Made by a program: the position numbers and the translations under genes. A DNA stretch of 64,000 nt from Bacillus sp. RO2. GTDB lineage: Bacteria > Bacillota > Bacilli > Bacillales > Bacillaceae_I. The stretch's first letter is position 1; the number at the start of each line of letters is the position of its first letter. A model generated the notes under the pieces. It saw nothing but the letters and a program-made list of their open reading frames with translations, did not search any database and had not been told where the DNA came from. Location of the stretch: the NCBI RefSeq assembly GCF_012911845.1, contig NZ_JAAXCU010000043.1, positions 62,001 through 126,000 on the forward strand, read 5' to 3'. This document shows, one piece after another, positions 19,464 to 28,265 of the stretch.

Positions 19464-19684
19464 TACATAGTTGATATGCTAAGTACTGGATAAAAATCAA
19501 CCGGTAAGTTTTTTCACTTTTTGACCTAATATACATAACTGGTTTCCCGATTGGTCATGCTAGTTTTGATATGGGTGAAATTTTTTTACAAAGGTATGCA
19601 CGATGGACAAGCCCTTGTGTTTACTACTTTGTAAGAACGGGAAAAACTTTTCGGAGTGAATATAATACAAAGGAGGATGTTATC

Positions 19685-20542
19685 ATGCCTTTAGTTTCCA
19701 TGACAGAAATGCTGAAAAAAGCAAATGCAGAAGGCTATGCAGTAGGTCAGTTCAACTTGAACAACCTAGAGTTCACACAAGCAATTCTACAAGCAGCACA
19801 AGAGGAGAATTCACCAGTTATCCTTGGTGTTTCTGAAGGTGCGGCTCGTTATATGGGTGGCTTCAAAACAATCGTAGCATTAGTAAAAGCGTTAATGGAA
19901 GAGTACGGTGTTACTGTACCTGTAGCGATTCACTTAGACCACGGTTCAAGCTATGAGTCTTGTGCAAAAGCAATCCACGCTGGATTTACTTCTGTAATGA
20001 TCGATGCTTCTCACCATCCATTTGAGGAGAACATTGAAACAACTTCTAAAGTTGTAGAATTAGCACACTTCCACGGAGTATCTGTTGAGGCAGAGCTTGG
20101 TGTAGTAGGCGGACAAGAAGACGACGTTATCGCTGATGGCGTAATCTATGCTGACCCTAACGAGTGTGAAGAGCTTGTAAAACGCACAGGAATTGATTGC
20201 CTAGCTCCAGCTTTAGGTTCCGTACACGGTCCTTACAAAGGCGAACCGAACCTTGGCTTCAAAGAGATGGAAGACATCAACAACCGTGCTGGCGTTCCTC
20301 TAGTACTACACGGCGGAACTGGAATCCCTACGCATGACATCCAAAAAGCAATCTCTTTTGGAACAGCGAAAATCAACGTTAACACAGAAAACCAAATTGC
20401 ATCTGCAAAAGCAGTTCGTGAAACACTTGCTGCTAAAACAGAAGAGTACGATCCACGTAAATACCTAGGACCTGCTCGCGACGCAATCAAAGATACAGTA
20501 AAAGGCAAAATGCGCGAATTTGGATCTTCCAACAAAGCGTAA
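19685..20542 (+). CDS. fbaA: Fructose-bisphosphate aldolase, class II
   Basis: Zinc aldolase of glycolysis and gluconeogenesis splitting fructose 1,6-bisphosphate. The 285-residue product begins [20 protein letters not shown], has the metal/catalytic block HLDHGSS (residues ~83-89), the second zinc-ligand region [13 protein letters not shown], and the C-terminal [12 protein letters not shown] and INVNTE phosphate-binding motifs. The length equals B. subtilis FbaA. ATG 19685 follows AAAGGAGG (19669-19676) by 8 bases; the frame is open further upstream without a binding site. It stands with ywjH, murA2 and glpX in the usual Bacillus order. Confidence 0.97.
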   Translation: MPLVSMTEMLKKANAEGYAVGQFNLNNLEFTQAILQAAQEENSPVILGVSEGAARYMGGFKTIVALVKALMEEYGVTVPVAIHLDHGSSYESCAKAIHAGFTSVMIDASHHPFEENIETTSKVVELAHFHGVSVEAELGVVGGQEDDVIADGVIYADPNECEELVKRTGIDCLAPALGSVHGPYKGEPNLGFKEMEDINNRAGVPLVLHGGTGIPTHDIQKAISFGTAKINVNTENQIASAKAVRETLAAKTEEYDPRKYLGPARDAIKDTVKGKMREFGSSNKA

Positions 20543-20604
20543 ATAATACAATTTTTCAACAAAACAAGACAACAACTCAACCAACAACAAGGCAACGATA
20601 TACA

Positions 20605-20636
20605 GAACCGCCATACCCGGCGGTTTTGTTTCTTTT
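20605..20636 (+). terminator. Intrinsic terminator of fbaA
   Basis: AACCGCC (20606-20612) with GGCGGTT (20619-20625), T-rich tail. Confidence 0.82.
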
Positions 20637-20641
20637 AAATA

Positions 20642-20655
20642 TGAAAGCGTAAACA
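20642..20655 (+). promoter_or_regulatory. cre-like site before ywjH
   Basis: TGAAAGCGTAAACA, with flanks ATG..CAT, fits the broader cre consensus WTGNNARCGNWWWCAW fully but misses one base of the stricter TGWAANCGNTNWCA. It lies 30 bases before the ywjH start. Confidence 0.4.
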
Positions 20656-20684
20656 TATATTCTATATACAAAGGAGAGAATGAC

Positions 20685-21329
20685 ATGAAGTTTTTCATCG
20701 ACACAGCAAACCTTGAAGAAATTAAAGAAGCTCATGCACTAGGACTACTGGCAGGAGTTACGACAAATCCTAGTCTAGTGGCAAAAGAGAACATCACATT
20801 CGAAGACCGCCTTCGCGAAATCACAGCATTTGTGGAAGGATCAGTCAGTGCGGAAGTTATTGCACTTGATGCAGAGGGCATGATTGAAGAGGGGAAAGCA
20901 CTTGCGGCAATCGCACCAAACATTACGGTAAAAGTGCCGATGACTCCAGATGGCTTGAAAGCAGTAAAAGCGTTCAGCGACCTCAACATCAAAACGAATG
21001 TCACCCTTATTTTTAACGCCAACCAAGCCTTGATGGCAGCAAGAGCAGGAGCTACATATGTTTCACCTTTCCTTGGACGCTTGGATGACATCGGTCAAAA
21101 TGGATTGGATTTAGTCTCCGATATCTCAGACATTTTCGCCATTCACGATATCCCGACGGAAATTATCGCAGCATCCATCCGCCACCCAATGCACATTACA
21201 GAAGCGGCACTAAAAGGAGCGCACATTGCCACGGTTCCTTACAAAGTATTGCTGCAACTTTTCCATCACCCACTAACAGACCAAGGAATTGAAAAATTCT
21301 TAGCTGATTGGAATAACCGAAAGCAATAA
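20685..21329 (+). CDS. ywjH: Transaldolase (small type, YwjH)
   Basis: Non-oxidative pentose phosphate pathway enzyme moving a three-carbon unit between sugar phosphates. The 214-residue chain is the short TalC/FSA-like class: [25 protein letters not shown], the Schiff-base Lys83 in [45 protein letters not shown] and [23 protein letters not shown] precedes ATG 20685. The short subfamily also contains fructose-6-phosphate aldolases; Bacillus members are transaldolases. It follows fbaA after a terminator, so it likely has its own promoter. Confidence 0.93.
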   Translation: MKFFIDTANLEEIKEAHALGLLAGVTTNPSLVAKENITFEDRLREITAFVEGSVSAEVIALDAEGMIEEGKALAAIAPNITVKVPMTPDGLKAVKAFSDLNIKTNVTLIFNANQALMAARAGATYVSPFLGRLDDIGQNGLDLVSDISDIFAIHDIPTEIIAASIRHPMHITEAALKGAHIATVPYKVLLQLFHHPLTDQGIEKFLADWNNRKQ

Positions 21330-21330
21330 C

Positions 21331-21461
21331 CTAGTTGTTCGTAGTGAAAGGCGTGCAGACTCCTGCGGGAGGAAGGGACAGGTGAGAACCCGCAGGCACA
21401 AGCCGAGGAGGCTCACGGACCGCCCGCGGAAAGCGAAGCGACTGGAACGGAGAACAACGGT
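21331..21461. repeat. ~130-bp palindromic element, copy C
   Basis: Terminal arms GTTGTTC/GAACAAC; internal GCAGACTCCTGCGGGAGGAA, CCGCAGGCACAAGCCGAGGA, CCGCCCGCGGAAAGCGAAGC. It begins within the last bases after the ywjH stop, so it is transcribed with it. Confidence 0.82.
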
Positions 21462-21483
21462 GTAATCAAATATGCAAACATTT

Positions 21484-21516
21484 ACCCTCTGCTAAAAAAA
21501 TGGCAGGGGGTTTTTG
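21484..21516 (+). terminator. Terminator downstream of ywjH and repeat C
   Basis: CCCTCTGC (21485-21492) with GCAGGGGG (21503-21510), followed by TTTTTG. Confidence 0.75.
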
Positions 21517-21654
21517 TTAATTTAAGCTATTTTTCGACAAAAGTACTGTGTCGAATATAGGCGGATGGTATCAAATATTACGATTTGATAAAGTTTCATG
21601 CATTTTCATATATGAAAAGAAAGTTTTCGTGTAAACTAATGGTTAACGAAAATT

Positions 21655-21682
21655 TTTATGATTGGTAATAATTGTGTATAAT
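21655..21682 (+). promoter_or_regulatory. Possible murA2 promoter
   Basis: TATAAT at 21677-21682 preceded by the weak hexamer TTTATG at 21655-21660 (16-nt spacer). Confidence 0.35.
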
Positions 21683-21730
21683 AGACAATAGCACTTTTGG
21701 AAACCAACCTCGCCTTGAAGGGAGAACTAT

Positions 21731-23023
21731 ATGGAAAAGTTAAAAATTCTTGGTGGTAACAAGTTAAATGGAACCGTACGCGTAAGTGGAGCGAAAAATA
21801 GTGCAGTGGCCTTGATCCCTGCAACCATTCTAGCGGACACACCCGTCACAATCGAAGGGTTACCGCAAATATCAGATGTAGAGATCTTAAGCAGCTTGCT
21901 TGAGGAAATTGGCGGAAGCGTATCGCTAGAGGGAGAAGACCTAACGGTGGATCCTTCCAAAATGATCGCCATGCCTCTACCAAGCGGTAAAGTAAAAAAG
22001 CTTCGTGCATCCTATTATTTAATGGGAGCTATGCTTGGCCGTTTCAAAAAAGCAGTTGTAGGATTGCCTGGTGGCTGTCATTTGGGACCAAGACCTATTG
22101 ATCAGCACATCAAAGGCTTTGAAGCGCTTGGAGCAGAAGTAACTAATGAGCAAGGTGCCATCTACCTGCGCGCAGAAGAGTTAAGAGGGGCACGCATTTA
22201 CCTTGACGTGGTAAGTGTCGGCGCAACCATTAACATCATGCTTGCTGCAGTGAAAGCAAAAGGCAGAACGATCATCGAAAATGCGGCAAAAGAGCCGGAA
22301 ATTATCGATGTAGCGACCCTTTTAAGCAGCATGGGAGCAAAAATTAAAGGTGCAGGGACAGATGTCATCCGTATCGATGGCGTGGAGAGCCTTCATGGGT
22401 GCAAACACACCATCATTCCTGACCGAATCGAAGCAGGTACATACATGATCATGGCTGCTGCAACAGGCGGAGAAATGATCATCGACAATGTCATCCCGAC
22501 TCACTTGGAGCCCCTTATCGCAAAGCTCCGTGAAATGGGCGTGCGCATCGATATCAACAATGACCAAGATCAAGTACTTGTCGTTCCTGGCGAAAAACTG
22601 AAAGCTGTCGACGTAAAAACCCTTGTCCATCCCGGGTTCCCGACTGACCTACAGCAGCCAATGACAACCCTTTTAACAAAAGCAGAGGGTACGAGCATCG
22701 TAACAGATACCATCTATTCAGCCCGATTCAAGCACGTCGATGAACTTCGTCGCATGAACGGACAGATTAAAGTAGAAGGTCGCTCTGCTATTATCAACGG
22801 ACCGGTTCAGCTCCAAGGTGCTAAAGTAAAAGCAAGCGACTTGCGTGCAGGAGCAGCGCTTGTCATCGCTGGCCTACTAGCTGACGGCTTGACAGAAGTT
22901 ACAGGTCTTGAACACATCGACCGTGGCTACAGTCACCTTGAAGAAAAGCTAGAAGGACTAGGAGCCACAATCTGGCGCGAAAAATTAACAGAAGAAGAAA
23001 TCGAACAGATGCAAAATTCATAA
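21731..23023 (+). CDS. murA2: UDP-N-acetylglucosamine 1-carboxyvinyltransferase 2
   Basis: First committed step of peptidoglycan synthesis: transfers enolpyruvate from PEP to UDP-GlcNAc. The 430-residue protein is the MurAB/MurZ paralogue; it has the fosfomycin-target Cys116 in [13 protein letters not shown], the N-terminal SGAKNSAV with the catalytic Lys, and [10 protein letters not shown] and [22 protein letters not shown] precedes ATG 21731. The main paralogue murA1 begins at 63357 at the other end of the window. Location between ywjH and glpX is the standard Bacillus arrangement. Confidence 0.96.
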   Translation: MEKLKILGGNKLNGTVRVSGAKNSAVALIPATILADTPVTIEGLPQISDVEILSSLLEEIGGSVSLEGEDLTVDPSKMIAMPLPSGKVKKLRASYYLMGAMLGRFKKAVVGLPGGCHLGPRPIDQHIKGFEALGAEVTNEQGAIYLRAEELRGARIYLDVVSVGATINIMLAAVKAKGRTIIENAAKEPEIIDVATLLSSMGAKIKGAGTDVIRIDGVESLHGCKHTIIPDRIEAGTYMIMAAATGGEMIIDNVIPTHLEPLIAKLREMGVRIDINNDQDQVLVVPGEKLKAVDVKTLVHPGFPTDLQQPMTTLLTKAEGTSIVTDTIYSARFKHVDELRRMNGQIKVEGRSAIINGPVQLQGAKVKASDLRAGAALVIAGLLADGLTEVTGLEHIDRGYSHLEEKLEGLGATIWREKLTEEEIEQMQNS

Positions 23024-23025
23024 AT

Positions 23026-23073
23026 AAAAAAAGAAGGAATTCGCTAAGAATACAGCGGGTTCCTTCTTTTTTG
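23026..23073 (+). terminator. Intrinsic terminator of murA2
   Basis: A long A-rich stem, AAGAAGGAA..CGC paired with GCG..TTCCTTCTT, ending in TTTTTT; it starts right after the stop codon. Confidence 0.88.
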
Positions 23074-23083
23074 TAGATACCGC

Positions 23084-23111
23084 TTTCAAATACCGACAAA
23101 TGTGATATACT
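23084..23111 (+). promoter_or_regulatory. Possible glpX promoter
   Basis: TTTCAA (23084-23089), 16-nt spacer, TATACT (23106-23111). The -35 is weak; position between terminator and gene supports it. Confidence 0.4.
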
Positions 23112-23210
23112 ATTAACGAAAAGTATAGCATAATGCCTTGGGTTGCACAGGCAACCTGTTGGCCTACCATAAAAAAACTAGATTCGTAGAATGCCAAAGG
23201 AGTGGAAGGT

Positions 23211-24179
23211 ATGGAAAGAAGTTTATCCATGGAATTAATTCGAGTAACAGAAGCGGCGGCGTTATCTTCAGCGCGCTGGATGGGGCGCGGAGATAAAGAC
23301 AGCGCGGACGGCGCGGCAACTTCCGCCATGCGCGATGTGTTTGATACAGTCCCGATGAAGGGGACAGTTGTTATCGGAGAAGGGGAAATGGACGAAGCGC
23401 CGATGCTCTATATCGGTGAAAAGCTAGGCACAGGCTACGGGCCGCGTGTGGACGTAGCGGTTGATCCACTTGAAGGGACAAGCATCGTAGCATCCGGCGG
23501 ATGGAATGCGCTGGCGGTACTTGCCATCGCTGATCACGGAAATCTTCTACATGCTCCTGACATGTATATGGACAAAATAGCCGTCGGTCCAGCAGCCGTC
23601 GGAAAAATAGATATCAATGCATCTGTTACAGACAACCTGAGAGCGGTGGCAGAAGCCAAAAATAAAGATATCGAAGACGTAGTGGCGGTTATTCTTAATA
23701 GACCGCGTCATGAAAAAATTATCGCGGAACTACGCGAAGCTGGTGCCCGTATCAAGTTAATAGACGACGGAGATGTTGCCGCAGCCATCAACACGGCGTT
23801 TGACCACACGGGTGTAGATATCCTATTCGGTTCCGGTGGTGCACCAGAAGGAGTAATCGCAGCAGTCGCATTGAAATGCCTTGGAGGCGAAATACAAGGG
23901 AAGCTCCTTCCGCAAAATGAAGAAGAGATGATCCGCTGCCGTAAAATGGGCATTGAGGACATCAACGCCGTACTAAGAATGGAAGACCTTGTACGCGGTG
24001 ATGACGCCATCTTCGCCGCAACAGGAGTAACCGACGGAGAGTTACTGCGAGGCGTGCAATTCAAAGGCACCAACGCCACCACCCACTCCGTTGTCATGCG
24101 TGCAAAATCCGGCACTGTCCGCTTCATCGACGGCCAACACAACATTAAGAAAAAACCAAATTTGGTATTCAAGCCTTAA
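23211..24179 (+). CDS. glpX: Fructose-1,6-bisphosphatase, class II
   Basis: Gluconeogenic phosphatase (YwjI/GlpX type). The 322-residue product begins [20 protein letters not shown] and has the metal/phosphate sites [15 protein letters not shown] and [12 protein letters not shown], then [24 protein letters not shown] 23211 has AAAGGAG (23196-23202) 8 bases upstream; the in-frame GTG 23202 overlaps that site and is not used. Together with fbaA and ywjH it makes this a small central carbon cluster. Confidence 0.95.
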   Translation: MERSLSMELIRVTEAAALSSARWMGRGDKDSADGAATSAMRDVFDTVPMKGTVVIGEGEMDEAPMLYIGEKLGTGYGPRVDVAVDPLEGTSIVASGGWNALAVLAIADHGNLLHAPDMYMDKIAVGPAAVGKIDINASVTDNLRAVAEAKNKDIEDVVAVILNRPRHEKIIAELREAGARIKLIDDGDVAAAINTAFDHTGVDILFGSGGAPEGVIAAVALKCLGGEIQGKLLPQNEEEMIRCRKMGIEDINAVLRMEDLVRGDDAIFAATGVTDGELLRGVQFKGTNATTHSVVMRAKSGTVRFIDGQHNIKKKPNLVFKP

Positions 24180-24203
24180 AATAAGGGAAGTTAATTCAGA
24201 TTC

Positions 24204-24282
24204 CCCCTGTTGATTGGAGTGCAAGGTGTGAGACTCCTGAGGGGGAGAAACGGTAGATTGAGATCCCACAACGAAGCGAGGC
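24204..24282. repeat. Palindromic element, copy D, 3'-truncated
   Basis: Starts CCCCCTGTTGATTGGAGTGC like copy G and keeps GTGTGAGACTCC and GAGATCCCACAACGAAGCGA, then ends; the right half is missing. Copy E begins 37 bases later. Confidence 0.78.
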
Positions 24283-24318
24283 CATTGAAAAACTAATAAC
24301 GTAAGTTTCTAATAATTC

Positions 24319-24450
24319 CTAGCTGTTGATTGGAGCAAAAGGCGAAGACTCCTGAGTGAGATAGCGCTAGGTGGAGACCCCGCAGGCTTGCCGAGGAGGC
24401 TCCAGCAGCGCCCCTAGGAAAGCGAACACCTGGAACGCAAATCAACAGGG
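24319..24450. repeat. ~130-bp palindromic element, copy E
   Basis: Arms CTGTTGATT/AATCAACAG perfect. Internal GCGAAGACTCCTGAG, GACCCCGCAGGCTTGCCGAG, AGCGCCCCTAGGAAAGCGAA. Confidence 0.85.
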
Positions 24451-24467
24451 AGTCAAAACTAAACCAT

Positions 24468-24502
24468 AACCGTAAATGGAACCTTCCCATTTACGGTTTT
24501 CC
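24468..24502 (+). terminator. Intrinsic terminator downstream of glpX
   Basis: Perfect 12-bp stem AACCGTAAATGG (24468-24479) with CCATTTACGGTT (24487-24498), then TT. It lies beyond the repeats, so glpX mRNA would carry D and E. Confidence 0.82.
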
Positions 24503-24641
24503 TATATACCAACGTCAAAAAACCCGCACACCTTCCGAATATTGTAATAGACAACCAGTCCCATTCGACACAAATAGGGGAAATGCAAGAATATTCCCCA
24601 GAAAATAAAGCCAATACTCAAAGCTTGTCTACAGAAAATAG

Positions 24642-24671
24642 TTGCTTAAAAGACCATTTTGTGGGTAAAAT
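24642..24671 (+). promoter_or_regulatory. Possible rho promoter
   Basis: TTGCTT (24642-24647), 18-nt spacer, TAAAAT (24666-24671). It would give a leader of ~265 nt. Confidence 0.38.
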
Positions 24672-24943
24672 AAACAATACTACGAGTATTTATGCAAAAT
24701 CTACCTTATATCTTCCTAGCGATTCTTCTACAATTTCTTCATAAGGAGAGTTTATCCCACAAACACGAGGGAAACGTCCTCACTTCCATTTCATCATCCT
24801 AAAAAAAGTGCAGCGACTAGTAATATATTTCCCATCCTTCGAACTTAATTCGACTTGAATCAGTGTTGGAAGACAAACAAACATTTATCCTTGGATCATA
24901 AACGAACTAAACAATTAAACGAATAGAGTGGTGTTTTCTTTTT

Positions 24944-26215
24944 ATGGATTTAACTATTTCTCACTTAGAAACTTTAAAATTAAAAGAACTGTATGAATTT
25001 GCCCGTCAGCATAAAGTGTCTTACTACAGCAAACTGACAAAAAAAGAACTTATTTTTGCTATTTTAAAAGCACAGGCCGAAAAAGACGGTCTATTGTTCA
25101 TGGAAGGGGTACTGGAGGTCATCCAATCGGAAGGCTTTGGTTTCCTGCGTCCGATCAACTATTCTCCAAGCTCAGAGGATATCTATATTTCCGCTTCCCA
25201 AATCCGTCGTTTTGACTTAAGAAATGGAGACAAGGTTTCTGGTAAAGTGCGCCCTCCAAAAGAGAATGAGCGTTACTACGGGCTCCTACATGTAGAAGCG
25301 GTCAATGGTGACGACCCAGAATCTGCAAAAGAGCGTGTCCATTTCCCAGCATTGACGCCTTTATATCCAGATCGTCAAATTGTTCTTGAAACAAAGCCTA
25401 AAGGTCTTTCTACACGCATTATGGACTTAATTGCACCTGTAGGATTTGGACAGCGTGGCCTTATCGTTGCTCCACCTAAAGCGGGTAAAACGATGTTAAT
25501 CAAGGAAATTGCCAACAGCATCACGACGAATCACCCAGAAGCTGAACTGATCGTCCTTCTGATTGACGAGCGTCCAGAGGAAGTAACCGATATTGAGCGT
25601 TCCGTTGCTGGAGACGTTGTAAGCTCCACATTTGATGAAGTACCTGAAAACCACATCAAAGTAGCAGAGCTAGTTCTAGAGCGTGCCTTGCGCCTTGTAG
25701 AGCACAAGCGTGACGTTATTATCCTAATGGATAGTATTACTCGTTTAGCGCGTGCATATAACCTGGTAATCCCGCCAAGTGGACGTACACTTTCCGGTGG
25801 TATTGACCCTGCGGCATTCCACCGTCCGAAGCGTTTCTTCGGTGCTGCGCGTAACATTGAAGAGGGTGGAAGCTTGACAATCCTAGCGACCGCTCTTGTT
25901 GACACGGGTTCCCGTATGGATGACGTCATCTATGAGGAATTCAAAGGTACAGGTAACATGGAGCTTCACCTTGACCGTCAACTTGCAGAACGCCGTATTT
26001 TCCCGGCCATCGACATCCGTCGCTCTGGTACGCGTAAAGAAGAGCTGCTTATCCCGAAAGACCATCTGGACAAGCTATGGGCTATCCGCAAAACGATGTC
26101 CGACTCTCCAGACTTTGCAGAAAAACTATTGCGTAGACTTCGCCAATCCAAAACAAACCAGGAATTCTTCGAAATGCTCGAAGAAGACCAAAAAGCGGGA
26201 ACGGCAAAACGCTAA
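24944..26215 (+). CDS. rho: Transcription termination factor Rho
   Basis: Hexameric RNA helicase ending untranslated transcripts. The 423-residue protein has the Rho N-domain ([22 protein letters not shown]), an RNA-binding cold-shock-like domain ([17 protein letters not shown]), and the ATPase domain with P-loop [10 protein letters not shown] (residues ~178-187), [26 protein letters not shown] and the Q/R loops. It lacks the long insertion of actinobacterial Rho. ATG 24944 has only a weak GTGGTG site upstream. It lies next to glpX and rpmE as in B. subtilis. Confidence 0.97.
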   Translation: MDLTISHLETLKLKELYEFARQHKVSYYSKLTKKELIFAILKAQAEKDGLLFMEGVLEVIQSEGFGFLRPINYSPSSEDIYISASQIRRFDLRNGDKVSGKVRPPKENERYYGLLHVEAVNGDDPESAKERVHFPALTPLYPDRQIVLETKPKGLSTRIMDLIAPVGFGQRGLIVAPPKAGKTMLIKEIANSITTNHPEAELIVLLIDERPEEVTDIERSVAGDVVSSTFDEVPENHIKVAELVLERALRLVEHKRDVIILMDSITRLARAYNLVIPPSGRTLSGGIDPAAFHRPKRFFGAARNIEEGGSLTILATALVDTGSRMDDVIYEEFKGTGNMELHLDRQLAERRIFPAIDIRRSGTRKEELLIPKDHLDKLWAIRKTMSDSPDFAEKLLRRLRQSKTNQEFFEMLEEDQKAGTAKR

Positions 26216-26229
26216 CCATATAAAACACA

Positions 26230-26262
26230 TGCGCACCTTGCTTCGTCAGGGTGCGTTTTTTG
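26230..26262 (+). terminator. Intrinsic terminator of rho
   Basis: GCGCACC pairs with GGTGCG around TTGCTTCGTCA, followed by TTTTTT. Confidence 0.87.
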
Positions 26263-26276
26263 GATTTAAGACCTTT

Positions 26277-26406
26277 AGCTGTTGATTGGAGCACTGGGCG
26301 AAGACTCCGGCGGAAGGTAGCGGTAGACTTGAGATCCCGCAGCGCAGCGAGGAGGCTCAAGCACTGTCCCGCGGAAAGCGAAGCCCAGTGTGGAAATCCA
26401 CAGCGG
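26277..26406. repeat. ~130-bp palindromic element, copy F
   Basis: Arms CTGTTGATT/AATCCACAG; the next inner arms CACTGGGC/GCCCAGTG are perfect and differ from those of other copies. Core GAGATCCCGCAGCGCAGCGA and GTCCCGCGGAAAGCGAA conserved. Confidence 0.83.
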
Positions 26407-26477
26407 TGGTTATATAGGCCATTTCATACAAGGAAAACATTGGTTGCAATCCTTTGAATATATCTCCAAAAGTAATC

Positions 26478-26506
26478 TTGCAAAACGTGTCATTAGTTGA
26501 TATAAT
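26478..26506 (+). promoter_or_regulatory. Sigma-A promoter of rpmE2
   Basis: TTGCAA (26478-26483), 17-nt spacer, TATAAT (26501-26506); gives a leader of ~95 nt before rpmE2. Confidence 0.72.
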
Positions 26507-26511
26507 TTCAT

Positions 26512-26600
26512 CAGTGTGTTTTTAAGATAAGTGATGGCGGCCATGAGGCTGGTATCATTTGAATGATAACTCTGTTTCGAAAGACTCAGGGCGAAAAGGA
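26512..26600 (+). ncRNA. Structured 5' leader of rpmE2, candidate L31 autoregulatory element
   Basis: The leader has a 16-bp palindrome TATCATTTGAATGATA (26553-26568) and a small hairpin GTTTCGAAAGAC just before the ribosome binding site. L31 leader motifs are described in Firmicutes; whether this matches one needs a covariance search. Confidence 0.35.
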
Positions 26601-26610
26601 GATGACAAGA

Positions 26611-26856
26611 ATGAAAGCTGGAATTCATCCGGATTACCGTAAAGTTGTATTCATGGACATCAACACTAGTTTCAAATTCATCACAGGTTCTACGATGAAA
26701 ACAAACGAAACTATTGAATGGGAAGACGGTACTACTTACCCTCTAATCAAAGTTGAGATCTCTTCTGATTCTCACCCATTCTACACTGGACGTCAGAAGC
26801 ATGCTGCTGCTGATGGACGTGTTGAGCGTTTCAACAAAAAATACGGCCTTAAGTAA
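26611..26856 (+). CDS. rpmE2: 50S ribosomal protein L31 type B
   Basis: Ribosomal protein of the large subunit, 81 residues ([16 protein letters not shown] ... [12 protein letters not shown]). It has no cysteine, so it is the zinc-independent type B (C-) form; the CxxC zinc site of the B. subtilis rpmE product at this locus is absent. AAGGAG (26596-26601) is 9 bases before ATG 26611; ATG 26602 abuts that site and is rejected. In B. subtilis the C- paralogue ytiA is elsewhere and Zur-regulated; no Zur box is visible here, which suggests constitutive use. Confidence 0.95.
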   Translation: MKAGIHPDYRKVVFMDINTSFKFITGSTMKTNETIEWEDGTTYPLIKVEISSDSHPFYTGRQKHAAADGRVERFNKKYGLK

Positions 26857-26862
26857 TAAAGT

Positions 26863-26900
26863 AAAACAGGCAGGTTATCCTATATCTTGCCTGTTTTTTT
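26863..26900 (+). terminator. Intrinsic terminator of rpmE2
   Basis: AAAACAGGCA (26863-26872) pairs with TGCCTGTTTT (26888-26897), then T residues. Confidence 0.88.
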
Positions 26901-26919
26901 ACTTCTATTTACATAAACT

Positions 26920-26964
26920 AGTGCTTAGAAGTCGTTTTTTGGACGGTGCTGCTAAGCACTTTTT
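26920..26964 (+). terminator. Second hairpin before tdk, possible attenuator
   Basis: AGTGCTTAG (26920-26928) with CTAAGCACT (26952-26960), an inner GTC/GAC pair, then TTTT. It ends 33 bases before the tdk start, after the rpmE2 terminator, so it may attenuate tdk rather than end rpmE2. Confidence 0.55.
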
Positions 26965-26997
26965 ATACGTAAAATTATTAAAAAGGAGAGGCCGTAT

Positions 26998-27603
26998 ATG
27001 TATGTAATGAAGCATTCCGGTTGGGTGGAAGCGATTTGTGGCAGCATGTTTTCGGGTAAGTCCGAAGAGCTGATTCGCCGCATGAGACGTTCCCAATTTG
27101 CCAAACAGGAAATTCAAGTATTTAAGCCAGCCATCGATAATCGTTATAGTGATGAAGCGGTTGTTTCCCACAACGGAACCTCGATCATAGCGTTGCCTGT
27201 TCCGACTTCTCAATCGATTCTAGATAAGGTGCTACCTGAGACAGAAGTTGTCGGTATCGATGAAGTGCAATTTTTCGATGATCAAATCGTAGAAGTGGTG
27301 CAGGAGTTGGCAAACAGAGGCTATTGTGTGATTGTAGCTGGACTAGATCAGGACTTTCGCGGGGAGCCGTTCGGTAAAATGCCGGAGCTTTTGGCGATTG
27401 CTGAATCCGTAACAAAGCTGCAAGCGGTATGTGCTGTCTGTGGATCCCCTGCGAGCCGTACGCAACGTTTAATCAATGGAGAACCGGCTTGCTACGATGA
27501 CCCAATAATTTTAGTGGGCGCTTCGGAATCATACGAACCTCGCTGTCGTCATCATCATGAAGTTCCTCACAAAGTGTCTGTGCTGCAAGAAATGAAAAAA
27601 TAA
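26998..27603 (+). CDS. tdk: Thymidine kinase
   Basis: Phosphorylates thymidine for salvage. The 201-residue type II enzyme has the P-loop [11 protein letters not shown] (residues ~15-25), the Walker B DEVQFF, the lasso-domain zinc cysteines CAVCG and later C..C before RHHHEVP, and [15 protein letters not shown] lies 9 bases before ATG 26998 (a second ATG is three codons in). It is preceded by a terminator-like hairpin and followed after 68 bases by a lipoprotein gene. Confidence 0.96.
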   Translation: MYVMKHSGWVEAICGSMFSGKSEELIRRMRRSQFAKQEIQVFKPAIDNRYSDEAVVSHNGTSIIALPVPTSQSILDKVLPETEVVGIDEVQFFDDQIVEVVQELANRGYCVIVAGLDQDFRGEPFGKMPELLAIAESVTKLQAVCAVCGSPASRTQRLINGEPACYDDPIILVGASESYEPRCRHHHEVPHKVSVLQEMKK

Positions 27604-27671
27604 ATATTTCCTAAATTTAGTCGGTAGATAAAAGAAGAAAGAGGATACGCTAAGAAACAGGAGGTGTTTGC

Positions 27672-28109
27672 ATGAAACATGCAGTCCTGTTATTGGTGAT
27701 ATGCTCTTTTTTTATTAGTGGATGCAGTGGCGAACAACGCTTCGGTGCGGACGAGGATTTTGACGGAGAAAGATTGATTGGTGTAAAAAATGATGAGCAA
27801 GACGGCTTCTATAAGCGAGACCTCGACACAGAAGACTACAACACCAACCAAAATCCAAACTTCCTCGATCTATCGGAAAATCGTCCTGACTACGGGGACG
27901 ACGAAAATAAATTTGCCGAAGTGATTGAACTGAACAGTGACCTCAAACCTGGCCCAGTCTATATTACCGGTGACACGGCAAGAGTCACTGCCTATGCGCC
28001 AAGCGGCATTTCAAAAGAAGAAAAGAAACGTGTGCAAAGAAAACTCAAAGAGAAATTCTTAGAAGTCACTCCCCGCTACCACGTACATCTCACAATTAAA
28101 GAAAGATAA
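27672..28109 (+). CDS. Putative lipoprotein, 145 aa
   Basis: Starts with a hydrophobic signal (MKHAVLLLVICSFFIS) ending in a lipobox S-G-C at Cys18, so the mature protein is probably lipid-anchored outside the membrane. The mature part is acidic at first (GADEDFDGERLIG, DENKFAEVIELN). It ends in a ~50-residue block, VYITGDTARVTAYAPSG then a Lys/Glu-rich helix and RYHVHLTIKER, whose strand-helix-strand look recalls the YhcN/YlaJ spore lipoproteins; this is only a resemblance. AGGAGGTG precedes the ATG. A terminator follows. Function unknown. Confidence 0.75.
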   Translation: MKHAVLLLVICSFFISGCSGEQRFGADEDFDGERLIGVKNDEQDGFYKRDLDTEDYNTNQNPNFLDLSENRPDYGDDENKFAEVIELNSDLKPGPVYITGDTARVTAYAPSGISKEEKKRVQRKLKEKFLEVTPRYHVHLTIKER

Positions 28110-28111
28110 GC

Positions 28112-28148
28112 AGGGCTCGTTCTGATATTCAGGACGGGTTTTCTTTTT
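28112..28148 (+). terminator. Terminator after the lipoprotein gene
   Basis: CTCGTTCTG (28116-28124) pairs with CAGGACGGG (28130-28138) including two wobbles, then TTTTCTTTTT. Confidence 0.78.
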
Positions 28149-28172
28149 GATGGCAGCCAGGTTATGTTGATT

Positions 28173-28201
28173 TTGACGCACCACCTAACCTATACTATAA
28201 T
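28173..28201 (+). promoter_or_regulatory. Sigma-A promoter of prfA
   Basis: TTGACG (28173-28178), 17-nt spacer, TATAAT (28196-28201). Confidence 0.8.
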
Positions 28202-28265
28202 TAGAATGTTGTAGATATAAAATAATTGCAGATTTTTCTGTATACATTTATAGAGGTGAATGCAC

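Larger units (their letters stand above)
19376..19684. other. 309-bp spacer spo0F-fbaA
   Basis: Holds a perfect cre-like site (19414-19427), the spo0F terminator (19431-19463) and, presumably, the fbaA promoter, which I could not place with confidence. TATAAT at 19661 is too close to the ribosome binding site to be its -10. Confidence 0.6.
21330..21730. other. 401-bp spacer ywjH-murA2
   Basis: Contains palindromic element copy C, the ywjH terminator and an AT-rich stretch with a TATAAT (21677-21682) whose -35 is poor. Confidence 0.6.
24180..24943. other. 764-bp spacer glpX-rho
   Basis: Holds a truncated palindromic element (D), a full copy (E), a terminator (24468-24502), then about 440 AT-rich bases that include a possible rho promoter near 24642 and a long rho leader of ~270 nt. 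I see no small gene with a ribosome binding site. Confidence 0.65.

Noticed and set aside
19661-19666. TATAAT as fbaA -10
   Set aside because: Only two bases separate it from the AAAGGAGG site, which would leave no leader; probably chance.
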